A DNA stretch of 64,000 nt from an uncultured Clostridia bacterium (GCA_934463165.1 CAKSJG010000011.1:1-64000), one strand, 5' to 3'. Counted from the first letter of the stretch, positions 40,685-49,708 are shown. Made by a program: numbers and translations. The notes: generated by a model from the sequence alone, not told the origin.

Positions 40685-41311
40685 TTATTTCGAGTACAAC
40701 TCGACGATAAGATGCTCTTCGATATCAAGGTCAATATCTTCTCTCTTTGCAAGAGTTACAACCTTGCCCTGAAGCGTGTTTCTGTCAAGATCAAGCCATG
40801 TAGGAATCGTCTTGCTTTCATTTGCTTCTATAATAGCTTTTATCTTAGGAAGATTTCTGCTTGTATCTTTTAATGTAATTACATCACCTTCCTTAACAAG
40901 GTAAGAAGGGATATTTACCTTCTTGCCGTTTACGAGGAAATGACCATGTACTACAAGCTGTCTTGCTTCAGCCCTTGAAAGACCGAAGCCGAGTCTGTAT
41001 ATTACATTATCAAGACGGCTTTCGAGAATCTGGAGCAGGTTTTCACCTGTTACGCCTACTTTCTTTTCAGCAAGCTCAAAATAGTGAGCGAACTGACTCT
41101 CAAGAACGCCGTAGAATCTTTTTGCTTTCTGTTTTTCTCTTAACTGTAAACCATATTCAGAGAGCTTCTTTCTGCCCTGACCGTGCTGTCCGGGAGCATA
41201 TGCTCTTTTTTCCATAGCACACTTTGCGCTATAACATCTCTGACCCTTAAGGAAAAGCTTCTGTCCCTCACGGCGGCAGAGACGGCAAACTGCGTCTGTA
41301 TAACGTGCCAT
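40685..41311 (-). CDS. rpsD: Ribosomal protein S4
   Basis: Primary 16S rRNA binding protein that nucleates 30S assembly, 208 residues. The N-terminus carries four zinc-type cysteines (C9, C12, C26, C31), the zinc-binding form. The S4 RNA-binding domain (SRLDNVIYRLGFGLSRAEARQLVVHGHFLVNG) is in the middle. Located in the alpha operon before rpoA. Confidence 0.98.
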   Translation of the reverse strand: MARYTDAVCRLCRREGQKLFLKGQRCYSAKCAMEKRAYAPGQHGQGRKKLSEYGLQLREKQKAKRFYGVLESQFAHYFELAEKKVGVTGENLLQILESRLDNVIYRLGFGLSRAEARQLVVHGHFLVNGKKVNIPSYLVKEGDVITLKDTSRNLPKIKAIIEANESKTIPTWLDLDRNTLQGKVVTLAKREDIDLDIEEHLIVELYSK

Positions 41312-41330
41312 TATTACACCTCCTGTTTAA

Positions 41331-41723
41331 TCACACTCTTCTTCTCTTAGGCGGTCTGCAACCGTTGTGAGGAATCGGTGTTACGTCTTTCATCATGCTT
41401 ACTTCAAGTCCTGCTGTCTGAAGAGCTCTTATTGCAGATTCTCTACCGGAACCGGGACCTTTTACAAATACTTCAACAGTCTTAAGACCGTGTTCCATTG
41501 CTGCTTTTGCTGCAGTTTCAGCTGCCATCTGAGAAGCAAACGGAGTACTCTTTCTTGAGCCCTTGAAGCCTAAACCACCGGAAGATGCCCATGATATTAC
41601 ATTACCCTGAGTATCGGTGATAGTAACTATAGTATTGTTAAATGTGGAACGAATGTGAACACAGCCGCGTTCAATATTCTTTTTCTCACGTCTTTTACGA
41701 CTTTTTTTAGCCTGTACAGCCAT
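41331..41723 (-). CDS. rpsK: Ribosomal protein S11
   Basis: 30S platform protein, 130 residues. It shows HIRSTFNNTIVTITDTQGNVISWASSG and the conserved end DVTPIPHNGCRPPKRRRV. It lies 18 bases after rpsM. Confidence 0.98.
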   Translation of the reverse strand: MAVQAKKSRKRREKKNIERGCVHIRSTFNNTIVTITDTQGNVISWASSGGLGFKGSRKSTPFASQMAAETAAKAAMEHGLKTVEVFVKGPGSGRESAIRALQTAGLEVSMMKDVTPIPHNGCRPPKRRRV

Positions 41724-41741
41724 TAACTATCCCTCCTCGGA

Positions 41742-42110
41742 TTATTTCTTCTTACCAGCAATAGTTCTCTTAGGACCTTTTCTGGTTCTTGCGTTATTTT
41801 TTGTATTCTGACCTCTTACCGGAAGACCTCTTCTGTGACGGAGACCTCTGTAACAGCCTATTTCTATTAAACGTTTGATATCCAGAGCTATCTGACGACG
41901 AAGGTCACCTTCAACGGTGTAATCTCTGTCTATGATTTCTCTGATCTTTGTAAGTTCTTCTTCTGTAAGATCTTTAACTCTTGTATCAGGATTAATTCCT
42001 GCTTCAGCCAAGATTTTGTTTGAGCTTGCTACGCCGATACCGTATACATAGGTAAGACCGTATTCAACTCTTTTTTCGTTAGGTAAATCAACACCTGCTA
42101 TTCTTGCCAT
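41742..42110 (-). CDS. rpsM: Ribosomal protein S13
   Basis: 30S head protein contacting the P-site tRNA and L5, 122 residues. ARIAGVDLPNEKRVEYGLTYVYGIG begins the helix-two-turn-helix; CYRGLRHRRGLPVRGQNTKNNARTRKG is the basic tail. GGAGGTG precedes the ATG. A structured 116-base gap separates it from rpmJ. Confidence 0.98.
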   Translation of the reverse strand: MARIAGVDLPNEKRVEYGLTYVYGIGVASSNKILAEAGINPDTRVKDLTEEELTKIREIIDRDYTVEGDLRRQIALDIKRLIEIGCYRGLRHRRGLPVRGQNTKNNARTRKGPKRTIAGKKK

Positions 42111-42163
42111 GAACTTTTTGCACCTCCTGTTATAATACTTGTGGATAAAATATATTCATAACC

Positions 42164-42206
42164 GCAGAGATTACAGGGGAAGCTCCCCTGTACAGCCGCA
42201 CTCTGC
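42164..42206 (-). promoter_or_regulatory. Structured leader between rpmJ and rpsM
   Basis: Minus strand: an inner hairpin ACAGGGG / CCCCTGT sits inside an outer stem GCAGAG / CTCTGC, within the 116-base gap just before rpsM. E. coli controls the alpha operon by S4 binding to an RNA at this position; whether this element is functionally equivalent is unknown. The sequence lacks a U tract, so it is not a terminator. Confidence 0.45.
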
Positions 42207-42226
42207 AAGCTACAGACTTAGTGTAA

Positions 42227-42340
42227 TCAACCCTGTTTCTGTTTGTGTTTGGGGTTTTCACAGATAACCATTATGTTACCTTTTCTTTTTATAATTTTGC
42301 ACTTTTCGCACATTGGTTTAACTGACGGTCTAACCTTCAT
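42227..42340 (-). CDS. rpmJ: Ribosomal protein L36
   Basis: A 37-residue zinc-ribbon protein of the 50S subunit. MKVRPSVKPMCEKCKIIKRK is the family start; the zinc ligands are C11, C14, C27 and H32. This is the zinc-containing form. It lies 31 bases after infA and before rpsM, the normal Firmicutes order. Confidence 0.97.
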   Translation of the reverse strand: MKVRPSVKPMCEKCKIIKRKGNIMVICENPKHKQKQG

Positions 42341-42371
42341 GTTTATTACCTCCTATTACTTATCTGAAAGC

Positions 42372-42590
42372 CTATTTGGCTCTCCATGTTATACGACCCT
42401 TGCTGAGATCATAGGGTGACATTTCAACTTTAACCTTGTCTCCGGGAAGTATTCTTATGAAGTTGGTTCTAAGCTTTCCGGAAATATAAGCCTGGATTTT
42501 GTGACCATTCTCAAATTCTACAATGAAATTTGCATTGGGCAGTGCTTCAAGCACTGTACCTTCCAATTCAAAAACATCTTCTTTTGCCAA
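42372..42590 (-). CDS. infA: Translation initiation factor IF-1
   Basis: A 72-residue S1-like OB-fold protein that blocks the ribosomal A site during initiation. It starts MAKEDVFELEGTVLEALPNANF and contains GHKIQAYISGKLRTNFIRILPGDKV. The stop and start neighbours are rpmJ and the KOW gene. Confidence 0.98.
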   Translation of the reverse strand: MAKEDVFELEGTVLEALPNANFIVEFENGHKIQAYISGKLRTNFIRILPGDKVKVEMSPYDLSKGRITWRAK

Positions 42591-42615
42591 GGATAAAACC
42601 TCCCTTTATCAATAT

Positions 42616-42909
42616 CTATTCGTCCATCGGTTTTAGTTTAAACTTCTGAATTGCTTTTCTGATTTTTTTATCGGTAAGCGGCTCACCGGCATTTATCAAA
42701 GCCTGCAAATCCTTATCGGTTTTTGATGTAAACCGTAAATGTTTCGGGTTCTTTGCTTTCGGCTTAAATGTTTTGCGGCATTTTCCGTCCGCAATATATA
42801 CCCTGTCCTCCGCAGCCGATAAAACCACATAACACTTTCCTTTGTCGTGCCCGGCATTGGAAAATACAAATTCGCCGTTTAGCGGTTTGTATGTCTTATT
42901 ACTCATCAT
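42616..42909 (-). CDS. KOW-domain RNA-binding protein between map and infA
   Basis: A 97-residue basic protein with an N-terminal KOW-like segment (GEFVFSNAGHDKGKCYVVLSAAEDRVYIADGK) resembling archaeal/eukaryotic L14e. Many Clostridia encode it at exactly this position, and it presumably binds rRNA or ribosomes (inference). Tandem ATGs overlap the map stop by about ten bases. Confidence 0.87.
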   Translation of the reverse strand: MMSNKTYKPLNGEFVFSNAGHDKGKCYVVLSAAEDRVYIADGKCRKTFKPKAKNPKHLRFTSKTDKDLQALINAGEPLTDKKIRKAIQKFKLKPMDE

Positions 42910-43651
42910 AACACGTTGTAAGCTCCGGATCTCCGTCAGTTATGAGAATTGTGTTCTCATAATGACACGCGAGTGAACCGTCCTTTGTTTTAACCGTCCA
43001 ACCGTCTGCAAGCGTGACTGTTTCGCATCTGCCTGCATTGACCATGGGTTCAACGGCTATCGCCATTCCCTTTGCAAGACGTATGCCGTGACCGAAATGA
43101 CCGTAATTCGGTATTTCAGGATCCTCATGCATATTTTTGCCTATTCCGTGTCCGCAGTAATTTCTTACAATACTGTATCCGTGACTTTCGACATAATTCT
43201 GAATTGTTGCCGAAATACTGAAAAGCCTTTCGCCGTTTCTGGCATATTTGAGCCCCTCAAAAAAGCTCTGCTTTGTTACATCTATAAGCCTTTGAGCTTC
43301 ATCGGATATCTTACCGACAGCATATGTTCTTGCCGCATCACCCTGATATCCGCCCTTTACGGCTCCTATATCAAGGCTTATGATATCTCCATCTTTCAGT
43401 TTATACGATCCGGGAATACCGTGTATCACCGTATCGTTTACCGAAGTACAGATGCTAGCCGGATAACCGCCGTAGCCAAGGAAAGACGGTTTTGCACCGC
43501 AGCTTAAAATATAGCTGTGTGCAATTCTGTCGAGTTCCTTTGTTGTTATACCGGGCTGCAGATGCTTTTCAAGTTCGCCGAATGTACCGTATACAACTTT
43601 TCCGGCTGCACGCATTTTTATTATCTCTGAAGTTGACTTAATATTGATCAT
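42899..43651 (-). CDS. map: Methionine aminopeptidase, type I
   Basis: Removes the N-terminal methionine from new proteins. The 250-residue protein has the dimetal ligands of the pita-bread fold: D in SLDIGAVKGGYQGDAART, H in GHGIGKNMHEDPEIPNYG, and E in AVEPMVN and YENTILITD. Standard position after adk. Confidence 0.97.
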   Translation of the reverse strand: MINIKSTSEIIKMRAAGKVVYGTFGELEKHLQPGITTKELDRIAHSYILSCGAKPSFLGYGGYPASICTSVNDTVIHGIPGSYKLKDGDIISLDIGAVKGGYQGDAARTYAVGKISDEAQRLIDVTKQSFFEGLKYARNGERLFSISATIQNYVESHGYSIVRNYCGHGIGKNMHEDPEIPNYGHFGHGIRLAKGMAIAVEPMVNAGRCETVTLADGWTVKTKDGSLACHYENTILITDGDPELTTCYDE

Positions 43652-43670
43652 TTATATCCTCCGCAAAAAT

Positions 43671-44303
43671 TCAGCCTTCAAGGATTTTCATAACCTGCTC
43701 GTTTGTATCTTCTACCGAAGATGCACCAAAGGCTACTTTCAGTATTCCTTTTTTCTTATAATAATCTATAAGAGGCTGAGTTTGACTGTGATATACCTCA
43801 AGACGACTTTTTACGGTTTCCGGTGCATCATCCTTACGGATTGAAAGCTCCGCATCACATTTTTCGCATCTTTCGCCTTTCTCGGACGGGTTGTTTGTAA
43901 TGTGATATATAGCACCGCATGACGGGCATTCTCTTCTGCCCGAAAGGCGATTTATAATGACTTCGTCTTCCACTTCGATATCAAGAGCCATATCAATCTT
44001 TATTCCAAGATTATCGAGCGCTTCCGCCTGAGGAATAGTGCGCGGAAAACCGTCAAGTATGAATCCGTTTTTACAATCATCTTCCGAAAGTCTTTCTTTG
44101 ATAATTTCTATAACGATTTCATCGGGCACAAGCTGACCTTTTTCGATAAGCTCTTTCGCCATTTTACCTGTCGGAGTATCGTTTTTTATCGCACTGCGGA
44201 TTATAGCTCCCGTCGATATAGTGGGTATACCGTATTTATCGCTTAGTATTTGTGCCTGTGTGCCTTTTCCGGCACCGGGGGCACCGAGCATTATTAAATT
44301 CAT
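43671..44303 (-). CDS. adk: Adenylate kinase (zinc-containing LID)
   Basis: Balances AMP, ADP and ATP. The 210-residue protein has GAPGAGKGTQA (P loop), GFILDGFPRT and DGFPRTIPQAEAL. The LID domain carries CPSCG and CEKC, i.e. a four-cysteine zinc site as in Gram-positive enzymes. The ATG at 44303 has GGGGTG; an in-frame GTG three codons earlier is less likely. Confidence 0.97.
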   Translation of the reverse strand: MNLIMLGAPGAGKGTQAQILSDKYGIPTISTGAIIRSAIKNDTPTGKMAKELIEKGQLVPDEIVIEIIKERLSEDDCKNGFILDGFPRTIPQAEALDNLGIKIDMALDIEVEDEVIINRLSGRRECPSCGAIYHITNNPSEKGERCEKCDAELSIRKDDAPETVKSRLEVYHSQTQPLIDYYKKKGILKVAFGASSVEDTNEQVMKILEG

Positions 44304-44324
44304 ATTATTCACCCCGTCCGCACA

Positions 44325-45596
44325 TCAATCAAGGAATCCCTTATAATGACGCATAAGCATCTGAGATTCTATCTGCTTAACCGTTTCAAGTGCAACACCA
44401 ACCATGATGAGGAGTGATGTTCCGCCCATTGAAACCGCACTGAGTGTCGGAACGAGTTTTCCGAATACAAGCGGTATTATAGCTACAACGCCGAGGAAGA
44501 ATGCTCCGGCGAGAGTTACCTTTGATAAAATTCTGTTGATATAATCGCTTGTCGGTTTTCCCGGTCTGATACCGGGGATAAATCCGCCGTTTTTCTTCAT
44601 GTTGTTCGATACCTCAATCGGATTGAACTGAATTGCAGTATAGAAATATGTGAAGAATAGTATAAGCAAGAAATAAAGCACAATATAGAACCATGATCCG
44701 GAACCGATAAAGCTCCAGAAGCTGCGCCAAAAGCCGCTTGTGGGTTCACCCGTAAACTGCATTATCGTTGACGGGAAGCTCATTATTGACATAGCAAAGA
44801 TGATAGGAATAACACCTGCCATTGCAACCTTGAGCGGAATATGTGTACTTTGTCCGCCGTACATTTTTCTGCCGACCATTCTTTTGGCATACTGAACGGG
44901 GATTCTTCTTTCAGCATCTGTAATAAATACAACAAACGCTATCATGGCAACCGCAAATATACCTACGAGAACTGCTGCCCACCAAGCAACGGAGCCTGTG
45001 GAAACGTTCTGATAGAGGGTGTAGCCCATTGTCGGTATTCTTGATACGATACCGGCAAAGATGATAAGCGATATTCCGTTGCCGACACCCTTCTGGGTAA
45101 TCTGTTCACCGAGCCACATAAGGAAAGCGGTACCTGCGGTAAATGTTGCAACAATTACAATATAGCTTGTTACGCCCGGATTTTTAACGGCGCCTTTTAT
45201 ACCGAAATACATACCTGTTGCCTGAATAAATGCAAGCACGATAGTAATGATTCTGGTCCATTTTGCAATAACTTTCCTTCCCTCTTCACCTTCCTTGGCA
45301 AGTCTTTCGAGTGCCGGGATGGCAACAGTAAGGAGCTGAAGTATAATTGACGAGTTGATATACGGTGTGATACTCATTGCAAAAATTGTTGCGTTACTAA
45401 ATGATCCGCCCGAAAATGCATCGAGAAGCCCAAACAGTGAGTTGCTTCCGTCTACCAATTGTTTCAGCGCCGAAGCGTTAAGTCCGGGAACCGGAATATA
45501 CGTACCGAGTCTGAAAACAAATATCATGAGCAAGGTGTAAAGCATTTTTTTCCTTAAGTCCGGAATTGACCAGGCATTTCTAAGAGTTTTAAACAC
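44325..45596 (-). CDS. secY: Preprotein translocase subunit SecY
   Basis: Protein-conducting channel, 423 residues, ten predicted transmembrane helices. It shows RKKMLYTLLMIFVFRLGTYIPVPG at the first helix, ALGITPYI-like AMSITPYINSSIILQLL at helix two (plug region), and GGFIPGIRPGKPTSDYI before helix nine. It overlaps neither neighbour; rplO ends 1 base upstream. Confidence 0.98.
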   Translation of the reverse strand: MFKTLRNAWSIPDLRKKMLYTLLMIFVFRLGTYIPVPGLNASALKQLVDGSNSLFGLLDAFSGGSFSNATIFAMSITPYINSSIILQLLTVAIPALERLAKEGEEGRKVIAKWTRIITIVLAFIQATGMYFGIKGAVKNPGVTSYIVIVATFTAGTAFLMWLGEQITQKGVGNGISLIIFAGIVSRIPTMGYTLYQNVSTGSVAWWAAVLVGIFAVAMIAFVVFITDAERRIPVQYAKRMVGRKMYGGQSTHIPLKVAMAGVIPIIFAMSIMSFPSTIMQFTGEPTSGFWRSFWSFIGSGSWFYIVLYFLLILFFTYFYTAIQFNPIEVSNNMKKNGGFIPGIRPGKPTSDYINRILSKVTLAGAFFLGVVAIIPLVFGKLVPTLSAVSMGGTSLLIMVGVALETVKQIESQMLMRHYKGFLD

Positions 45597-45597
45597 C

Positions 45598-46038
45598 TTA
45601 CATCACCTCATACTTTCCGCCTATACCGGTGATTTTAGCTTTTGCGGATTCTGAGAATTTAGCAGCTTTAACGGTAACCTTCTTTGTAAGTTCACCGCCG
45701 CCGAGCACCTTTATACCGTCAAGAGGTTTCTTAACGATACCTGCTTCTTTAAGAGCCTGAGCGTCTATAACAGCGCCATCCTCAAATTTATTAAGATCCG
45801 AAACATTAATCTGCGCATATTTCAGTGCAAAAATGTTATTAAAACCACGTTTGGGCAATCTTCTGTATATAGGCATCTGTCCGCCTTCAAAGCCGATTCT
45901 TACACCGCCGCCGCTTCTCGCGTTCTGACCCTTATGGCCTCTGCCGGCTGTTTTTCCGTTACCTGAACCGTGACCTCTGCCTTTTCTCTTGCTATCCTTT
46001 GTAGAACCTACGCCGGGTTGGAGTTCAAACAATTTCAT
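45598..46038 (-). CDS. rplO: Ribosomal protein L15
   Basis: Late-assembling 50S protein, 146 residues. The glycine/arginine-rich N-terminus RKGRGHGSGNGKTAGRGHKG is diagnostic. It starts about 20 bases after rpmD. Confidence 0.98.
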   Translation of the reverse strand: MKLFELQPGVGSTKDSKRKGRGHGSGNGKTAGRGHKGQNARSGGGVRIGFEGGQMPIYRRLPKRGFNNIFALKYAQINVSDLNKFEDGAVIDAQALKEAGIVKKPLDGIKVLGGGELTKKVTVKAAKFSESAKAKITGIGGKYEVM

Positions 46039-46058
46039 GCCTACAGCACCTCCTTATA

Positions 46059-46241
46059 TTAGTTTAATTCCTCAACGCTGACGAGATGATTAACCTTTTT
46101 GATCATTCCGCGGATCTGCGGAGTGTCATTATGTGTTTTCTCGTCTCTTATTTTCTTTAAGCCGAGAGCCTTAACGGTTGCAATCTGATCTTTTTTGCAG
46201 CCTATTGTACTCTTAACCAAAGTAACTTTTAAATTAGCCAT
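46059..46241 (-). CDS. rpmD: Ribosomal protein L30
   Basis: A 60-residue 50S protein. It reads LKVTLVKSTIGCKKDQIATVKALGLKK and has the conserved late DTPQIRGMIKKVNHLV. Confidence 0.97.
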   Translation of the reverse strand: MANLKVTLVKSTIGCKKDQIATVKALGLKKIRDEKTHNDTPQIRGMIKKVNHLVSVEELN

Positions 46242-46287
46242 TGATTTTTCCTCCTATCAATAATGTTAAAGCCTAACCGATTTATTA

Positions 46288-46797
46288 TTAGCCGAGAATT
46301 TCTTCAACGGTCTTGCCTCTGAGCTTAGCAACTTCTTCAGCTACTTTAAGAGACTTAAGACCTTCGATTGTTGCATTAACAAGATTGCGAGGATTATTTG
46401 AACGAAGTGATTTTGTTCTGATGTCGCGGATACCTGCAAGTTCGAGAACTGCTCTCGCGCATCCACCGGCAATAACTCCGGTACCTTCGCCTGCGGGTTT
46501 CAAAAGAACTCTGCCTGCACCGAATTCACCGATAACCTCATGGGCAATTGTGGTGTTTACCATCGGAACTGTAATCATGTTCTTTTTAGCGTCATCTATA
46601 GCTTTTCTAACAGCATCGGGAATTTCAGCAGCTTTTCCCATTCCTGCGCCTACGTGACCGTTTCCGTCACCGACAACAACAAGAATGCTGAATCTGAAAG
46701 TCCTACCGCCCTTTACAACCTTAGCAACACGATTTATGCTAACGATTTTTTCCTGCAGATCTAATGAGTCTGCATCTATTCTTTCTTTAAGAGCCAT
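46288..46797 (-). CDS. rpsE: Ribosomal protein S5
   Basis: 30S protein important for decoding fidelity, 169 residues. The double-stranded RNA-binding-like domain has VSINRVAKVVKGGRTFRFSILVVVGDG, followed by GVIAGGCARAVLELAGIRDI. It lies between rplR and rpmD. Confidence 0.98.
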   Translation of the reverse strand: MALKERIDADSLDLQEKIVSINRVAKVVKGGRTFRFSILVVVGDGNGHVGAGMGKAAEIPDAVRKAIDDAKKNMITVPMVNTTIAHEVIGEFGAGRVLLKPAGEGTGVIAGGCARAVLELAGIRDIRTKSLRSNNPRNLVNATIEGLKSLKVAEEVAKLRGKTVEEILG

Positions 46798-46812
46798 CGT
46801 TTCTCCTCCTTC

Positions 46813-47181
46813 TTAGAATTCTAAGCCGCCTTCTCTGGCGCCTTCGGCAAGTTCCATTACTCTGCCGTGATATACATAACCGCCTCTGTCAAAAACAACT
46901 GCTTTTATGCCTGCATCAACTGCTTTTTTAGCAACGAGCAAACCAACTTCTTTGGCAGCTTCTTTATTGCCGCCGTTTGCTACCTTGTCTTTAACCTCTT
47001 TATCTAAGCTGGAAGCGGAAACCAATGTTTTACCTGTTGTATCGTCAATAACCTGAGCATATATGTTGCTGAGGCTGCGGAATACATTAAGTCTTGGGCG
47101 CTCAGGAGTACCGGAAATATTTTTTCTTACTCTGTAATGCCTTTTAATTCTTGCAGCATTGCTGTCTTTTTTATTTACCAT
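46813..47181 (-). CDS. rplR: Ribosomal protein L18
   Basis: 5S rRNA-binding protein, 122 residues. Typical features are the basic N-terminus, GTPERPRLNVFRSLSNIYAQVIDD, and the end FDRGGYVYHGRVMELAEGAREGGLEF. Confidence 0.98.
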   Translation of the reverse strand: MVNKKDSNAARIKRHYRVRKNISGTPERPRLNVFRSLSNIYAQVIDDTTGKTLVSASSLDKEVKDKVANGGNKEAAKEVGLLVAKKAVDAGIKAVVFDRGGYVYHGRVMELAEGAREGGLEF

Positions 47182-47204
47182 TATAGTTTACTCCTTTCCG
47201 GTTC

Positions 47205-47750
47205 TTACTTCTTAGAACCTGTTTTACCTTCCTTACGTCTTATAACCTCATCAGCATATTTGATACCCTTGCCTTTATACGGTTCAGGCATTCTCTTTTC
47301 TCTGATGATAGCAGCAATCTGGCCGACAACCTGATTGTCTATACCTTTTACTATAATAGTGTTCGGGTCCGGAGCTTCAAGTGTGTAATCTTCTCCGTCT
47401 TCAACCTCTACAGGATGAGAATATCCCAATGTAAGAATAAGCTTTTTACCCTGTTTCTGGCATCTGTAACCTACACCGTTTATCTGAAGTGTTTTTTCGA
47501 AGCCGTTTGTTACACCCGTAACCATGTTGTTAAGAAGGCTTCTTGTAAGACCGTGAAGTGATTTGTGAACTTTGTCTTCCGACGGTCTTTCAACAATTAC
47601 CTGGCTTCCTTCAACCTTAATAATCATTTCGGGATGAAGTGTCTTTGTAAGTGTGCCTTTGGGACCCTTAACGGTAACTGTGTTATTATCATCGATCTTT
47701 ATATCCACCCCTGCGGGGATATCGATCGGCATTCTACCTATTCTGGACAA
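47205..47750 (-). CDS. rplF: Ribosomal protein L6
   Basis: 50S protein near the GTPase centre, 181 residues. It begins SRIGRMPIDIPAGVDIKI and has the L6 signature PEPYKGKGIKYADEVIRRKEGK near the C-terminus. Confidence 0.98.
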   Translation of the reverse strand: MSRIGRMPIDIPAGVDIKIDDNNTVTVKGPKGTLTKTLHPEMIIKVEGSQVIVERPSEDKVHKSLHGLTRSLLNNMVTGVTNGFEKTLQINGVGYRCQKQGKKLILTLGYSHPVEVEDGEDYTLEAPDPNTIIVKGIDNQVVGQIAAIIREKRMPEPYKGKGIKYADEVIRRKEGKTGSKK

Positions 47751-47767
47751 TTCTTTTCACCTCCGCC

Positions 47768-48166
47768 TTACCATACAAACGCTAAAACTTCGCCGCCGAC
47801 ATTAAGCTTTCTTGCTTCCTTATCGGTCATAATACCTTTAGAAGTAGAAATGATTGCGATGCCAAGTCCTTTAAGCACCTTCGGTAAGTTTTCTTTACTA
47901 GCGTATACTCTGAGTCCCGGCTTAGATACTCTCTTAAGACCGGTAATAACCTGCTGCTTGTTTGGGCCGTATTTAAGATCAATCTTAATAATGCCCTGGA
48001 TTTTATCCTCTATAACTTCATATCCGTTGATATAACCCTCATCATTTAATATCTTAGCTATTTCGATTCTGATTTTTGAGGCAGGAATATTTACGGATTC
48101 ATGTTTTGAAGAATTTGCATTCCTGATACGGGTAAGCATATCAGCGATAGGATCGGTGATTTGCAT
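47768..48166 (-). CDS. rpsH: Ribosomal protein S8
   Basis: 16S central-domain binding protein, 132 residues. It starts ITDPIADMLTRIRNANSSKHESV and ends ISTSKGIMTDKEARKLNVGGEVLAFVW, the family signature. Confidence 0.98.
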   Translation of the reverse strand: MQITDPIADMLTRIRNANSSKHESVNIPASKIRIEIAKILNDEGYINGYEVIEDKIQGIIKIDLKYGPNKQQVITGLKRVSKPGLRVYASKENLPKVLKGLGIAIISTSKGIMTDKEARKLNVGGEVLAFVW

Positions 48167-48208
48167 TGTGCTACCTCCTTTTTTAAATCTTTGTAACCTT
48201 CTTTAATT

Positions 48209-48394
48209 TTACCAACTTGCCTTTTTAACACCGGGAATCTGACCTTTGTATGCCAATTCTCTGAAGCAAATACGGCAGATGCCGAATTTTCTGAGATATG
48301 CATGCGGTCTTCCGCAGATTTTACATCTGGTATATTCACGGGTTTTATATTTTTGCGGCTTTTGCTGCTTTAAAATCATTGCTTTTTTTGCCAT
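48209..48394 (-). CDS. rpsZ: Ribosomal protein S14, zinc type (type Z)
   Basis: A 61-residue short S14 with four zinc cysteines (C24, C27, C40, C43) in CKICGRPHAYLRKFGICRIC. It is the housekeeping Firmicutes form, between rplE and rpsH. Confidence 0.98.
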   Translation of the reverse strand: MAKKAMILKQQKPQKYKTREYTRCKICGRPHAYLRKFGICRICFRELAYKGQIPGVKKASW

Positions 48395-48411
48395 GTGATT
48401 ATACCCTCCAA

Positions 48412-48948
48412 TTATTTATAGAACGGAGCGCCCATAAGGCTAAGGAGCTCTCTTGCTTCTTCATCCGTGTTAGCGGTTGTAACAAAGATGATATCCATTC
48501 CTCTGATTTTGTCTATCTTATCATAATCTATTTCCGGGAATATAAGCTGTTCCTTAATACCCAGAGCATAGTTTCCTCTGCCGTCGAAGGAGTTCGGGTT
48601 AATACCGCGAAAATCTCTTACTCTCGGGAGAGCTATGTTAAATAATCTGTCCATGAACTCATACATTCTGTCACTTCTCAGTGTAACTTTGCATCCGAGG
48701 TTCATGCCTTCTCTTATTTTAAAGTTGGCTACAGATTTTTTTGCTTTTGTAATAACGGGCTTCTGTCCTGTTATAGCTGCGAGGTCGCTTGCAGCGGCTT
48801 CAAGAGCTTTAGCATTATCCTTTGCTTCACCAACACCGATATTTATAACGATCTTATCGAACTTCGGAATCTGCATCGGGCTTTTATATCCGAACTTCTC
48901 CATAAGAGCTTTTCTTGCTTCTTCGTACTTTGCTCTCATACTGTTCAT
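48412..48948 (-). CDS. rplE: Ribosomal protein L5
   Basis: 5S rRNA-binding protein in the central protuberance, 178 residues. It shows IPKFDKIVINIGVGEAKDNAK, LAAITGQKPVITKAKKSVANFKIREGM and RVRDFRGINPNSFDGRGNY. GGAGG lies about ten bases before the ATG; a second in-frame ATG three codons later is possible. Confidence 0.98.
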   Translation of the reverse strand: MNSMRAKYEEARKALMEKFGYKSPMQIPKFDKIVINIGVGEAKDNAKALEAAASDLAAITGQKPVITKAKKSVANFKIREGMNLGCKVTLRSDRMYEFMDRLFNIALPRVRDFRGINPNSFDGRGNYALGIKEQLIFPEIDYDKIDKIRGMDIIFVTTANTDEEARELLSLMGAPFYK

Positions 48949-48972
48949 GAGTCAAAATCCTCCTTCCTGTTA

Positions 48973-49296
48973 TCAGTCTATAATTTCAAGACAGTTTTTG
49001 CACATTCTTGCTTTTTTACCGTCAGCGAGAAGTTTGTATCCTATACGTGTAGGTTTGCCGCATTTATTGCATATGTGCATAACCTTGCATGCAAAAATCG
49101 GGGCTTCCTGCTTAACGATACCACCGGTTTCACCGGCTTTTCTTGCTTTGGTGTGCTTGGTAACCGTGTTTATACCTTCAACGATAACAGTTTTCTTTGC
49201 TGCACTTACAGAAAGGACTTTGCCCTTTTTGCCTTTATCCTTACCGGATATAACAACAACGTTATCGCCTTTTTTAATATGAATACTGTTTTTCAT
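48973..49296 (-). CDS. rplX: Ribosomal protein L24
   Basis: 50S assembly initiator, 107 residues, KOW domain at the N-terminus (IHIKKGDNVVVISGKDKGKKGKVL). The C-terminal part has two CxxC pairs (CNKC and CKNC), a probable zinc site. Confidence 0.97.
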   Translation of the reverse strand: MKNSIHIKKGDNVVVISGKDKGKKGKVLSVSAAKKTVIVEGINTVTKHTKARKAGETGGIVKQEAPIFACKVMHICNKCGKPTRIGYKLLADGKKARMCKNCLEIID

Positions 49297-49313
49297 TCTT
49301 AAGCCACCTCCTA

Positions 49314-49682
49314 TTAAAGAACTTCCGGTGCCAATGATAAGATCTTCATATATTCGTGGTCTCTGAGCTCTCTTGCTATAGGTCCGAATATACGCGTACC
49401 TCTCGGTGTCTTATCATCTCTTATAATAACAGCTGCATTTTCGTCAAATTTGATGTATGTTCCGTCAACTCTTCTGAGTCCTTTTACACTTCTTACGATA
49501 ACAGCTTTTACAACGTCGCCTTTTTTAACAACTCCGCCGGGTGTTGCTTTTTTAACCGAAGCAACCACTACATCTCCGACATTGGCATATTTTCTTCTGC
49601 TGCCTCCAAGTACTCTGATACACATAAGTTCTTTTGCACCGGTATTATCGGCAACTTTTAATAAAGTCTGCTGTTGAATCAC
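49314..49682 (-). CDS. rplN: Ribosomal protein L14
   Basis: 50S interface protein, 122 residues. It starts MIQQQTLLKVADNTGAKELMCIRVLGG and ends FGPIARELRDHEYMKILSLAPEVL. Confidence 0.98.
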   Translation of the reverse strand: MIQQQTLLKVADNTGAKELMCIRVLGGSRRKYANVGDVVVASVKKATPGGVVKKGDVVKAVIVRSVKGLRRVDGTYIKFDENAAVIIRDDKTPRGTRIFGPIARELRDHEYMKILSLAPEVL

Positions 49683-49708
49683 TTGAAACTCTCCTTCCTC
49701 TTGTTAGA

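Noticed and set aside
42164..42206. A possible tRNA-like fold before rpsM
   Set aside because: There is no acceptor stem of seven pairs, T-loop GTTCRAN or CCA end; it is only nested hairpins.
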